A stretch of 64,000 bases of DNA from Actinomycetota bacterium (lineage in GTDB: Bacteria; Actinomycetota; Actinomycetes; Mycobacteriales; Pseudonocardiaceae): assembly GCA_021324675.1 (NCBI GenBank), contig JAJPIR010000283.1:1-64000 (forward strand). The letters run 5' to 3'. Numbering within the stretch: the first letter of the stretch is position 1; the number at the start of each line of letters is the position of its first letter. Below the pieces are notes generated by a model. The model was not told the origin of the DNA, did not search any database, and worked only from the letters and a program-made list of their open reading frames with translations. Positions 17,873 to 25,514 of the stretch are shown piece by piece. Position numbers and translations under genes: made by a program.

Positions 17873-17899
17873 TTGTCCACAGCGATCCCGTTATCCACA
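17873..17899 (+). promoter_or_regulatory. Pair of DnaA-box-like sites upstream of ssd
   Basis: TTGTCCACA (17873-17881), the consensus DnaA box of Streptomyces and mycobacteria, and TTATCCACA (17891-17899), the strong Escherichia coli box, lie in the same orientation 18 bp apart. They sit in the spacer between the HAD-IB gene and ssd, about 110 bp before the ssd start. The match is exact; binding by DnaA is inferred. Confidence 0.6.
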
Positions 17900-18005
17900 T
17901 AGTGATCATGGATGCGTCGCGCCGCTCTGTTACCCGTCCCATAGTGGCATCCCAAGATCACACACTCCGGCAAGCCCGGGGCTGGCCCACAACGGGGGTG
18001 AACGG

Positions 18006-19136
18006 ATGCGGGCACACGGTGGGCGACCGGCCGCACCACGGCCGGTGATGATGATGGCGCCCGGCGAGTTGGCCGAGGAGGTATCCCGGCTTGCAGCAGC
18101 CGCGGGATGCGAGGTGCACCGGTTCAGCGACGTGAGATCGGATCCAGGCTCGGTACGCGAGCAGTGGAGTTGTGCCCCGCTGTTGTTGCTCGACCTCGCG
18201 GCGGCCCGGGACTGTGCCAGCACTGGTCTACCCCGCAGGGATGGGGTGGTGATCGTGTGCTCCGACGCTGACCCGCAAGTCTGGCGATGTGCGGTCGCGG
18301 TCGGTGCCCAACGCGTAGCGGTCCTGCCGGACGCAGAAGCCTGGCTGGTCGGCGCGTTGGCCGATGCGGTGGAGGCGCCGGCCGAGGTGGGACGGGTACT
18401 GGCGGTGATAGGGGGCCGGGGCGGCGCCGGGGCATCGGTGTTCGCGACCGCTGTTGCGGTGGCTGCCGCAGAATCGGGTCACCAGGCGATGCTGGTGGAT
18501 TGCGATGCGCTGGGCGGCGGCCTGGATCTCGTCGCCGGCGTGGAGAAGATCGAAGGGCAGCGCTGGTCGGGTCTGACGCTGCGTGGTGGCCGGGTACCGG
18601 CCTCAGTACTGCGTGCGGCGCTACCGATGGTGCGCTGGGGCGGCGGTCTGACCGTGTTGTCCTGCGAGCGGGATGCGCCAGGCCCGGATGCGGTAGCGGT
18701 GCGCATGGTCTGCGATGCCGGGCGCCGCGCCGGGGAGACGGTGGTGTGTGACGTGCCGCGGTACCCGTGTGAGCCGGGCACCGCGGCACTGGAAACCGCG
18801 GACCTGGCAGTACTCGTAGTACCGGCTGAAGTGCGGGCTTGCGCGGCGGCCGCGGCGGTGGCCGCACGCGTGGCGCGTTACGGGACGGCTGTGCACCTGG
18901 TCGTGCGGGGCCCGGCACCGGGTGGGATCACGCCGCGGGATGTCAGCCGCGCGCTGAACTTGCCGGTGCTCGCCGCGATGCGCCCGCAGCTGGGATTGGC
19001 CGGTGCGCTGGATCGCGGTGCAGTGCCAGGCCGGGCGCGGGGACCGCTGGCCACCGCCGCGCGCCAGGTGCTGGTTGCCCTGGACAGCGCTGTCCGCGCC
19101 CAGGGGGCCAGCCGGTCACCGGGCAGCGCGGCGTGA
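18006..19136 (+). CDS. ssd: Ssd/CpaE-like septum-site or pilus-positioning protein
   Basis: A 376-aa protein of the MinD/ParA superfamily. A receiver-like N-terminal half is followed by the nucleotide-binding half with GGRGGAGASVFATAVAVAAAESGHQ (a deviant P-loop without the usual Lys) and VDCDALGGGLDLVAG. In mycobacteria the homologue Rv3660c (Ssd) affects septum formation; CpaE homologues position Tad pili. The start is ATG 18006 with GGGGGTGA upstream, not the longer frame. The stop overlaps the GTG of tadA (GTGA), beginning a tightly packed seven-gene unit. Confidence 0.85.
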   Translation: MRAHGGRPAAPRPVMMMAPGELAEEVSRLAAAAGCEVHRFSDVRSDPGSVREQWSCAPLLLLDLAAARDCASTGLPRRDGVVIVCSDADPQVWRCAVAVGAQRVAVLPDAEAWLVGALADAVEAPAEVGRVLAVIGGRGGAGASVFATAVAVAAAESGHQAMLVDCDALGGGLDLVAGVEKIEGQRWSGLTLRGGRVPASVLRAALPMVRWGGGLTVLSCERDAPGPDAVAVRMVCDAGRRAGETVVCDVPRYPCEPGTAALETADLAVLVVPAEVRACAAAAAVAARVARYGTAVHLVVRGPAPGGITPRDVSRALNLPVLAAMRPQLGLAGALDRGAVPGRARGPLATAARQVLVALDSAVRAQGASRSPGSAA

Positions 19137-20323
19137 ACCCGCCTGGGCGCCCCGGAAGCCCGGCGACGGCGCTGGTCGATCGGGTGCGCAACCGGCTGGC
19201 TGCCACCGGCGCACCAGTGTGCCCTAGTGCGGTATCTCCCAGCGCGGTGGCGGATGCGGTGCGCGCTGAGTCCGACGGCGTGCTGGCCGACTTGCAGGTC
19301 CTCGCGGCCATGCGGGAACTGCAGCAGGAACTCGTCGGTGCCGGCCCGTTGGAGCCTTTGCTGACCGATCCTGAGACCACCGATGTGCTGGTCAGCGGCC
19401 CCGACCAGGTTTGGGTCGAGCAGGGCGGCGAGCTGCGCCGCACTGATGTCCGCTTCGCGGATGCCGAGGCGGTGCGCCGGCTGGCCCAGCGGCTCGCGCT
19501 GGCCGCGGGGCGGCGGCTGGATGATGCCTCGCCCTTCGTCGATGCTCCGCTGCCTGGCGGTGTCCGGCTGCATGCCGTGCTGCCGCCGATCGCCGGCTGC
19601 TGCACCTGCATCTCGCTGCGGGTGCTGCGACCAGCACGCCATGGATTGGATGCCTTGGAAGGCACCGGCAGCGTGCCAGCGGAGGCGGGTGCGCTGCTAC
19701 GGGCCATCGTCGCCACACGGCTGGCTTTTCTGGTGGTCGGGGGTACCGGAAGTGGCAAGACAACGCTGCTTGCGGCACTGCTGGGCTGCGTGCCGGCCAG
19801 CGAGCGGATCGTCTGCGTTGAGGAAGCCGCGGAACTGGCGCCAGGGCATCCGCATGTTGTCCGGTTGACCACCCGGCAGCCCAATATCGAGGGCGCTGGC
19901 GAGGTGACGCTGCGCGAGCTGGTCCGTCAGGCGCTGCGGATGCGGCCTGATCGTCTGGTGGTTGGCGAGGTTCGGGGGGCGGAAGTCTGCGAGCTGCTCG
20001 CCGCGCTGAACACCGGGCATGACGGCGGAGCCGGCACGCTGCACGCGAACTCCCCGGTCGAGGTACCGGCCCGGTTGGAAGCGCTAGCGGCGCTCGGCGG
20101 CATGCCGCGTCACGCCTTGCATAGCCAACTCGCGGCAGCGGTGCACGTTGTGCTGCACGTGGTACGGCGTGAAGGAATGCGCCGCCTTGCCGCAGTGGGC
20201 GTGCTGGAACGCGACGGCGACCTGGTGCGCATCCTGCCGGCCTGGCAGGAGGGGCGCTGGGGACCGGGCCAGCAGCAGCTGCGTGACCTGCTCGAGGCTC
20301 GGGGCGGGGGCATGCCGTGGTGA
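19133..20323 (+). CDS. tadA: Tad secretion ATPase (CpaF/TadA)
   Basis: A type II/IV secretion ATPase of 396 aa that powers assembly or export of Flp-like pili. An N-terminal helical domain (LVGAGPLEPLLTDPETTDVLV is the usual entry to the core) is followed by Walker A VGGTGSGKTTLL, Asp box RIVCVEEAAEL, Walker B-like RPDRLVVGEVRGAE and the His box HDGGAGTLHANS. All key residues are present. The GTG start is inside the ssd stop. It corresponds to Rv3659c by order. Confidence 0.93.
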   Translation: MNPPGRPGSPATALVDRVRNRLAATGAPVCPSAVSPSAVADAVRAESDGVLADLQVLAAMRELQQELVGAGPLEPLLTDPETTDVLVSGPDQVWVEQGGELRRTDVRFADAEAVRRLAQRLALAAGRRLDDASPFVDAPLPGGVRLHAVLPPIAGCCTCISLRVLRPARHGLDALEGTGSVPAEAGALLRAIVATRLAFLVVGGTGSGKTTLLAALLGCVPASERIVCVEEAAELAPGHPHVVRLTTRQPNIEGAGEVTLRELVRQALRMRPDRLVVGEVRGAEVCELLAALNTGHDGGAGTLHANSPVEVPARLEALAALGGMPRHALHSQLAAAVHVVLHVVRREGMRRLAAVGVLERDGDLVRILPAWQEGRWGPGQQQLRDLLEARGGGMPW

Positions 20324-21174
20324 GCATCGCGGCAGCGGTCCTGGCGGCTGCGATGCTCTGCTGGCCGGCTGGTGGCGGCCGGCTACGGCTCGCCGATCTG
20401 CGCCGCCACCCGGGCACCGCACCAATCCCTGCTGTGGCTTCCGCCCGGGGCTTCGCTGCGGTGCTCACGTTCCGGACCAGCCGGCGCGGCGGGCTGGTCC
20501 AGGTAGCGCTGGTCACGGTAGCCGGTGTCCTGTCCGTTGGCCTTGCTGGTGGGCTCGCCGCGGCGATGGTGAGTGGCACCGTCGGCGCGTGCCACCGGGT
20601 GAGCAGGGCACGCCGTGAGATGGCCACGGCGACCATCGAGCTATCCGATGCTCTTGGCATCCTGGTGGCGGAACTGCGGGCTGGAGCCCATCCCGCCGAC
20701 GCTCTGCAGGCCGCCGCTGACCGCCGCGCTGAGGCAGCTGGTGATGTCGTCCGGGCCCTGGCCACGGTGTCCGCTGCTGCCCGCCTTGGCGGCGACGTGC
20801 CGGCGGCGCTGCGCAGCGCCGGTCCGGCTCAACTGCGTTGCTGGTGGGAACGGCTCGCCGCGGCCTGGTCACTCGCCGAGCGGCATGGGATCGCGCTTGC
20901 GGACGTGCTCGACGCGGTGCGCTGCGACACCGAGCACCGGGTGCGGTTCGCCACCGAGGTGCGCGCCCGGCTCGCCGGTCCCCGGGCGACTGCGATGGTC
21001 CTGGCTTGGTTGCCGCTGCTGGGCCTGGCGTTGGGGCAGGCGGTAGGCGCCGCACCGTTGCGGGTGTTGTGTGGGACCTCATCAGGTCAGGTGCTGCTGG
21101 TGATCGGCACCGCGCTGGCGTGCGCCGGTGGGTGGTGGAGTGCTCGGTTGATCTCCCGAGCGATGCCGGCATGA
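20320..21174 (+). CDS. tadB: TadB-like inner-membrane pilus assembly protein
   Basis: A 284-aa membrane protein with a T2SF/GspF-type domain: an N-terminal helix, a cytoplasmic core (MATATIELSDALGILVAELRAGAHPADALQAAA, the conserved four-helix part) and two C-terminal helices (MVLAWLPLLGLALGQAVG and VLLVIGTALACAGGWWS). With TadC it forms the platform on which the TadA ATPase acts. The start is GTG 20320, overlapping tadA; GTG 20317 is an alternative. Confidence 0.86.
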   Translation: MSIAAAVLAAAMLCWPAGGGRLRLADLRRHPGTAPIPAVASARGFAAVLTFRTSRRGGLVQVALVTVAGVLSVGLAGGLAAAMVSGTVGACHRVSRARREMATATIELSDALGILVAELRAGAHPADALQAAADRRAEAAGDVVRALATVSAAARLGGDVPAALRSAGPAQLRCWWERLAAAWSLAERHGIALADVLDAVRCDTEHRVRFATEVRARLAGPRATAMVLAWLPLLGLALGQAVGAAPLRVLCGTSSGQVLLVIGTALACAGGWWSARLISRAMPA

Positions 21175-21782
21175 CAGCGCAAGCGGTGGCAAGCCTTCTG
21201 GTGGCGGCAGCACTGGTGGTGGCGCCGGGTCCGGCCGGACCTCGTTCGAGGTTGCCACAGGCCCGCGAGGCAGGCGGTCAACCAGCTCAAGCCGGAGCCG
21301 GTCCCAGATGGTGGTTGCGGTTTCGCCCGGAACTCAGCAACCCACCGCTGGACCTGGCCGCGGCGTGGGAGCTGCTTGCGGCGTGCCTGCAGGCTGGGAT
21401 GCCCGTTGCGGTAGGCCTGAGCGCGGTCGCGGAGGGACTCGACGCGCCGGCCGGGCCGGCGTTGCGCCGCACCGCGCAGCTGCTTGCTTTGGGGGCTGAG
21501 CCCACTCAGGCGTGGCAGCCGGCGCTGAAATGCCCGGCCACGGCCCGGTTGGCCAGCTTCGCCCAGCGCAGCGACCGCGGCGGCAGCGCGCTGGCCGAAT
21601 CCCTCACCCGGCTGGCCGCGCAGGTTCGAGCGGGCGCTCACGAGCAGTCCGAAGCCAGAGCCCAGCGGGCCGGAGTGCTCATCGCCGCTCCGCTCGGGCT
21701 GTGCTTCCTACCCGCTTTTCTCGCGATCGGCGTCGCGCCCGTTGTGATCGGATTGGCGGCCGGCCTCGCGGTTCACTGGTGA
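21171..21782 (+). CDS. tadC: TadC-like inner-membrane pilus assembly protein
   Basis: A 203-aa T2SF-type protein, the partner of TadB. After an N-terminal helix (AVASLLVAAALVVAPG) comes the cytoplasmic core LDLAAAWELLAACLQAGMPVAVGLSAVAEGL, then LARLAAQVRAGAHEQSEARAQRAG and C-terminal helices PLGLCFLPAFLAIGVAPVVIGLAAGLAV. The ATG at 21171 overlaps the tadB stop. The length is like the short actinobacterial forms (Rv3657c position). Confidence 0.85.
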   Translation: MTAQAVASLLVAAALVVAPGPAGPRSRLPQAREAGGQPAQAGAGPRWWLRFRPELSNPPLDLAAAWELLAACLQAGMPVAVGLSAVAEGLDAPAGPALRRTAQLLALGAEPTQAWQPALKCPATARLASFAQRSDRGGSALAESLTRLAAQVRAGAHEQSEARAQRAGVLIAAPLGLCFLPAFLAIGVAPVVIGLAAGLAVHW

Positions 21783-21804
21783 TCAACATTGAGAGGAGTT
21801 CCCC

Positions 21805-22002
21805 ATGATGATTGTGAGCAAGATCCAGCAGCGGTGGCGGCGCGCGATAGGCGGTGACGCCGGGATGAGCACGGTGGAATACGCGATCGGCACGATTGCC
21901 GCAGCGGCGTTCGCCGCCGTGCTCTACAAGGTCGTGACCGGCGGTGCGATCACGACAGCGCTCACCGACCTGGTGCAGCAGGCGCTGTCCGTGAAGTTCT
22001 GA
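21805..22002 (+). CDS. Flp-pilin-like DUF4244 protein
   Basis: A 65-aa small protein: a basic N-terminus, then GDAGMSTVEYAIGTIAAAAFAAVLYKVVTGG. The G-M-S-T-V-E-Y pattern matches a type IV prepilin cleavage region, with Glu at position +5 of the mature hydrophobic helix, as in Flp pilins. It is the probable main subunit of the Tad apparatus. A strong GAGAGGAG site precedes ATG 21805. No prepilin peptidase (TadV) is seen in the window. The stop overlaps the TadE ATG. Confidence 0.85.
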   Translation: MMIVSKIQQRWRRAIGGDAGMSTVEYAIGTIAAAAFAAVLYKVVTGGAITTALTDLVQQALSVKF

Positions 22003-22388
22003 TGGCCGAAGATCTGATGGCCGAAGGTCTGACGGCACCGGTGGACCGGTCCGGTGATCGGGGATCGGTGACCGTGGAGGCAGCACTGGCCCTGTGCTCG
22101 CTGGTCGTGGTGCTAGCCCTGGCGCTGGCGGCAGTAAGCGCGGTAGCGGCGCAGCTGCGGTGTGTCGACGCGGCGCGCGAGGCCGCGCGGCTGACCGCAC
22201 GGGGTGAGCAGGATCGAGCCCAGCAACTCGCCCACCGGATCGCCCCCCGCGGCGCGGCCGTCGTGGTGACCGTCCACGGTGACGAGGTCTTTACGCGGGT
22301 GTCAGCCAATCCGGTACCCGGTCTGTTACCGCGGATCAAGGTCGCAGCCGAGGCCGCTGCGGTGATGGAGCCGGGGGAGAGGCCGTGA
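22002..22388 (+). CDS. tadE: TadE-like pseudopilin
   Basis: A 128-aa protein with RGSVTVEAALALCSLVVVLALALAAVSAVAAQLRCVDAAREAARLTARGE. The G-S-V-T-V-E-A motif before a hydrophobic helix, and the CVDAAREAARL segment after it, are hallmarks of TadE-like minor pseudopilins. It should sit in the membrane with its C-terminus outside. The ATG overlaps the Flp stop by one base and its own stop overlaps the next GTG. Confidence 0.85.
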   Translation: MAEDLMAEGLTAPVDRSGDRGSVTVEAALALCSLVVVLALALAAVSAVAAQLRCVDAAREAARLTARGEQDRAQQLAHRIAPRGAAVVVTVHGDEVFTRVSANPVPGLLPRIKVAAEAAAVMEPGERP

Positions 22389-22738
22389 CGCCGTCCGTCG
22401 AGAGTGATCGTGGGGTGGCCACGGTATGGGCGGCCGTCGGCATCGCCGTGCTGGCCAGCCTGGCGGTGTTCGGTCTGCACCTGGGCGAGGCACTGGTCGC
22501 GCGCCATCATGCTGAGTCGGCAGCGGATCTGGCCGCGCTGGCCGCCGCCGCGCACATGGTGACCGGCGAGCAGTACGCCTGTAGCCAGGCCCGCCGCGTC
22601 ACTGACCGGATGCGGGTGGCGCTGGTGTCTTGCCGGGCCGAAAACTGGGATGTGCTGGTGGCCGTCGGTGCGCAGCCGCCCGGGTGGCTCGCCAACCTGG
22701 GAACCGCCACCGCCCGCGCCCGCGCCGGCCCCGCCTGA
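22385..22738 (+). CDS. TadE/TadG-like secreted pilus-locus protein (Rv3654c-like)
   Basis: A 117-aa protein: SDRGVATVWAAVGIAVLASLAVFGLHLGEALVARHHAESAADLAALAAAAH. The G-V-A-T-V-W motif before one hydrophobic helix and the A-E-S-A-A-D-L-A-A-L-A-A-A segment are those of the TadG N-terminal (TadE-like) family. A cysteine pair (YACSQA, LVSCRAE) may form a disulphide. In Mycobacterium tuberculosis the gene at this place is Rv3654c. It is the last gene of the Tad unit and runs up to a 22-bp repeat array. Confidence 0.82.
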   Translation: MTPSVESDRGVATVWAAVGIAVLASLAVFGLHLGEALVARHHAESAADLAALAAAAHMVTGEQYACSQARRVTDRMRVALVSCRAENWDVLVAVGAQPPGWLANLGTATARARAGPA

Positions 22739-22748
22739 CCCCCGCCCC

Positions 22749-22836
22749 CGTGCTCGGTGTGTCGCGCCCCCGTGCCTGGCGTGTCGCGCCCCCGTGCTCG
22801 GTGTGTCGCGCCCCCGTGCCTGATGTGTCGCGGTCT
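22749..22836. repeat. Four tandem 22-bp repeats between convergent genes
   Basis: Four 22-bp units, such as CGTGCTCGGTGTGTCGCGCCCC, stand head to tail at 22749-22770, 22771-22792, 22793-22814 and 22815-22836, followed by a partial CGTGCAC. Units 1 and 3 are identical; units 2 and 4 carry CCTGGC or CCTGAT variants. They lie between the end of the Tad operon and the end of the helicase gene, with no spacer structure of CRISPR type. Confidence 0.85.
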
Positions 22837-22934
22837 CGTGCACCCCCGCCGTGCCCACCCGTAGCTCATCGATCCGGGGTAGGCGGCGACGTTCCGCTAG
22901 CAGATCGGTAGCAGCGTCGATGAGTGTCGGTGGT

Positions 22935-25322
22935 TCATCCGGTGCTGGCAGGTGCTGGCAGAACCGGCGCAGATGCAGCCTCTGCCAGCGCGGCCAGCAC
23001 GACGTCGAGCACGGTGATCGCGCCGGCCTTGTCCAGCGGGTCGTTGGCGTTGCCGCATTTCGGCGACTGCACGCAGGAGGGGCACCCCGCCGGGCACTCG
23101 CAGGCGGCGATGGCGTCCCGGGTCGCGGTCAGCCAGGGCGCCACAGCAGCGTGGGCACGGTCGGCGAACCCGGCACCTCCCGGGTGCCCGTCATGCACGA
23201 ACACGGTCGGTTCGCCGGTGTCGGGATGCCGCGCGGTGGACACCCCACCGATGTCCCACCGATCGCAGGTGGCGACCAGCGGCAGCAGCCCGATGGCGGC
23301 GTGCTCTGCGGCGTGCAACGCCCCTGGCCACGCGGCGGGGGCAAGCCCGGCGTCCTCCAGCACCGCATCGGACACGGCGAACCAGACCGCCCGCGTGCAC
23401 AGCGTCGATGGCGGTAGATCCAGCGCGACCGCGTCGAGCACCTCGCCCGATGGCAGCCGGCGCAGGTAGCTCACCACCTGTGAAGTGACCTCCACCTCAC
23501 CCAACGTGACCGACACCCCACCACAGCGTTGATGGTGCAGGACGGACCCGACACGGATGTCCGTAACCGACCGAGCTGAGGTATGCCACGCAGGCTCTTC
23601 GGGATGTACCAGTGCAAGGCCGGACTCCAGATCGAGCTCGTCGACGACGAAGGAATCACCCCGGTGCAGGTACACCGCGCCTGGGTGCACCACGGTGCAG
23701 GCCGACCCGGCGTCGACGGTGCCCAGCAGCCGGCCGGTGTCGACCTCCACCACTGCCACCTGACCCCCACCCGAGCCGCGGATGTCGACCTCCGGATGCG
23801 GGCGCTGGCGGGGACAGGACCAGAACCATCCGCCGGGGCGCCGGCGCAGCGTGCCCCCGGCAACCAGCTCACCGACCACAGAGCGGGCCGTTTCGCCACC
23901 CAACAAGTCCAAGCATGCATCGGTCAGCGGCAGTTCGGCGGCCGCGCAGGCCAGCTGCGGGCGCAGCACGTAAGGGTTGGTCGGATCCAGGACCGTGGCC
24001 TCCACGGAAGCGCCAAGGAGCGCCGCATCGTGGTGCACCAGGTAGGTATCCAGCGGATCGTCCCGGGCGACGAACACCACCAGCGCCGCGGAACCGGCCC
24101 GCCCGGCCCGCCCGGCCTGCTGCCAGAAGGAGGCCCGGGTACCGGGGTAGCCGGCCAGCACCACCGCGTCGAGCCCAGCGATGTCCACTCCCAGCTCCAA
24201 GGCGTTGGTGGAGGCAACGCCCAGTAACTCCCCGGCATCCAGGGCGGCTTCCAGCGACCGCCGTTCCTCGGCCAGGTAGCCCGCGCGGTACGCCGCGATC
24301 CGGCAGGCGAGATCGTCCGCCGCGGCCGCGGTCAGCGCCCGCTGCGCACCCAACGCAGTGAGCTCGGCGCCCCGCCGGGAGCGCACGAATACCAGCGTGC
24401 GGGCGCCTTCGGCGACCAGGTCAGCGAGCAGCCGGGCGGACTCCGCACCGGCCGAGCGGCGCACCGGCGCCCCATTCTCGCCAGTCAGCTCGTCGAGCAA
24501 GGGCGGCTCCCACAGCGCGATGGTGCGCTCCCCGCAGGGCGAGGCGTCCTCGGTGACGGCGACCATGTCCAGGCCGGTCAGCCGGGATGCCGACGCAGCC
24601 GGGTCCGCGACGGTCGCCGACGCCAGCAGGAACACCGGGAAAGCGCCGTAGCGCGCTGCCACCCGGCGCAACCGGCGCAGGAGCACGGCGACGTGCGAGC
24701 CGAACACCCCACGGTAAGCGTGGCACTCATCGATCACCACGAAACGCAGCCGCCGCAGCAAGCGTGCCCAGCGGTCGTGCCGGGCGAGCAAGCCGTGATG
24801 CAGCATGTCCGGGTTGGTAAACACCCACCGCGCGTGCGAGCGCACCCAGTCCCGCTCGACTTTGGGGGTATCGCCGTCGAAGCTGGCCGGTCGCACCCCC
24901 GCCAGGCCCAGCGCCTCGACCGCCCGGATCTGGTCGGCCGCCAACGCCTTGGTGGGAGCCAGGTACAGCGCGGTGGCGCCAGCATCGGCCAGCAACTCCG
25001 TCAGCACCGGCAGCTGGTAGGCCAGCGACTTGCCGGACGCGGTTCCGGTGGCGACCACGACGTGGCGCCCGGCCCGAGCTTGCTCTGCGACGGCGACCTG
25101 GTGTGCCCAGGGCGCCGACACGCCCGCCGCAACGAGCGACATGCGCAGCCGGTCAGGCACCCAGACCGGCCAGTCCACCACCGTCGCCGCGCGAGCAGGA
25201 ATTGTCGTCACGTGCCGCAGTGACGATTCGCCACCACCGGCGAGCAGCCGCTGCAGCAGCCCGTGCCCATCGCGCCGCACCCACGCCACGCTAACGAAGT
25301 GCCGTCGTGAACTCGACGCCAC
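22935..25322 (-). CDS. DEAD/DEAH-box helicase with DUF1998 domain (MrfA-like)
   Basis: A superfamily 2 helicase of about 795 aa related to MrfA (YprA), a DNA-repair helicase. Motifs: Walker A VATGTASGKSLAYQLP, motif Ib TALYLAPTKALAADQ, DEAH-like VVIDECHAY, LLASATVADP, then in the second RecA domain EERRSLEAALDAGELLGVASTNALELGVDI and QQAGRAGR. The C-terminal DUF1998 part has the Zn-binding Cys cluster CECPAGCPSC and C in QSPKCGN. Start codon is uncertain: ATG 25322 lies inside an inverted repeat (25307-25365), and a GTG about 12 codons later is possible. Rv3649 in mycobacteria has the same type and neighbourhood. Confidence 0.86.
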   Translation of the reverse strand: MASSSRRHFVSVAWVRRDGHGLLQRLLAGGGESSLRHVTTIPARAATVVDWPVWVPDRLRMSLVAAGVSAPWAHQVAVAEQARAGRHVVVATGTASGKSLAYQLPVLTELLADAGATALYLAPTKALAADQIRAVEALGLAGVRPASFDGDTPKVERDWVRSHARWVFTNPDMLHHGLLARHDRWARLLRRLRFVVIDECHAYRGVFGSHVAVLLRRLRRVAARYGAFPVFLLASATVADPAASASRLTGLDMVAVTEDASPCGERTIALWEPPLLDELTGENGAPVRRSAGAESARLLADLVAEGARTLVFVRSRRGAELTALGAQRALTAAAADDLACRIAAYRAGYLAEERRSLEAALDAGELLGVASTNALELGVDIAGLDAVVLAGYPGTRASFWQQAGRAGRAGSAALVVFVARDDPLDTYLVHHDAALLGASVEATVLDPTNPYVLRPQLACAAAELPLTDACLDLLGGETARSVVGELVAGGTLRRRPGGWFWSCPRQRPHPEVDIRGSGGGQVAVVEVDTGRLLGTVDAGSACTVVHPGAVYLHRGDSFVVDELDLESGLALVHPEEPAWHTSARSVTDIRVGSVLHHQRCGGVSVTLGEVEVTSQVVSYLRRLPSGEVLDAVALDLPPSTLCTRAVWFAVSDAVLEDAGLAPAAWPGALHAAEHAAIGLLPLVATCDRWDIGGVSTARHPDTGEPTVFVHDGHPGGAGFADRAHAAVAPWLTATRDAIAACECPAGCPSCVQSPKCGNANDPLDKAGAITVLDVVLAALAEAASAPVLPAPASTG

Positions 25323-25365
25323 CGACCTTCCGCGCCTTAAAAAGCGTCCCTCGCGTCGAGTTCAC
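25307..25365. repeat. 13-bp inverted repeat in the divergent helicase-hppA spacer
   Basis: GTGAACTCGACGC (25307-25319) and GCGTCGAGTTCAC (25353-25365) are perfect inverted copies separated by 33 bases. The repeat overlaps the proposed helicase start and is about 150 bases before hppA. It could be an operator pair or a long-loop hairpin. Confidence 0.6.
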
Positions 25366-25514
25366 GGCAACCGGAGCAGGGTGCGTAGCATGATCGATTG
25401 AGCTCGGTAAGGGTACCGGGCGCGCTCTATCGTGCCGGCACGCCTAAACTGACCGGCCATGACGCCGCAACATGTGGCGCCACGGGATGTGCTGCGCGGA
25501 AATCAGGAGGGCCG

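Noticed and set aside
17873-17899. Chromosome replication origin
   Set aside because: Only two DnaA-type boxes and no AT-rich unwinding region, dnaA, dnaN or other origin genes nearby.
22749-22836. CRISPR array
   Set aside because: The 22-bp units are directly adjacent without variable spacers and no cas genes are near.
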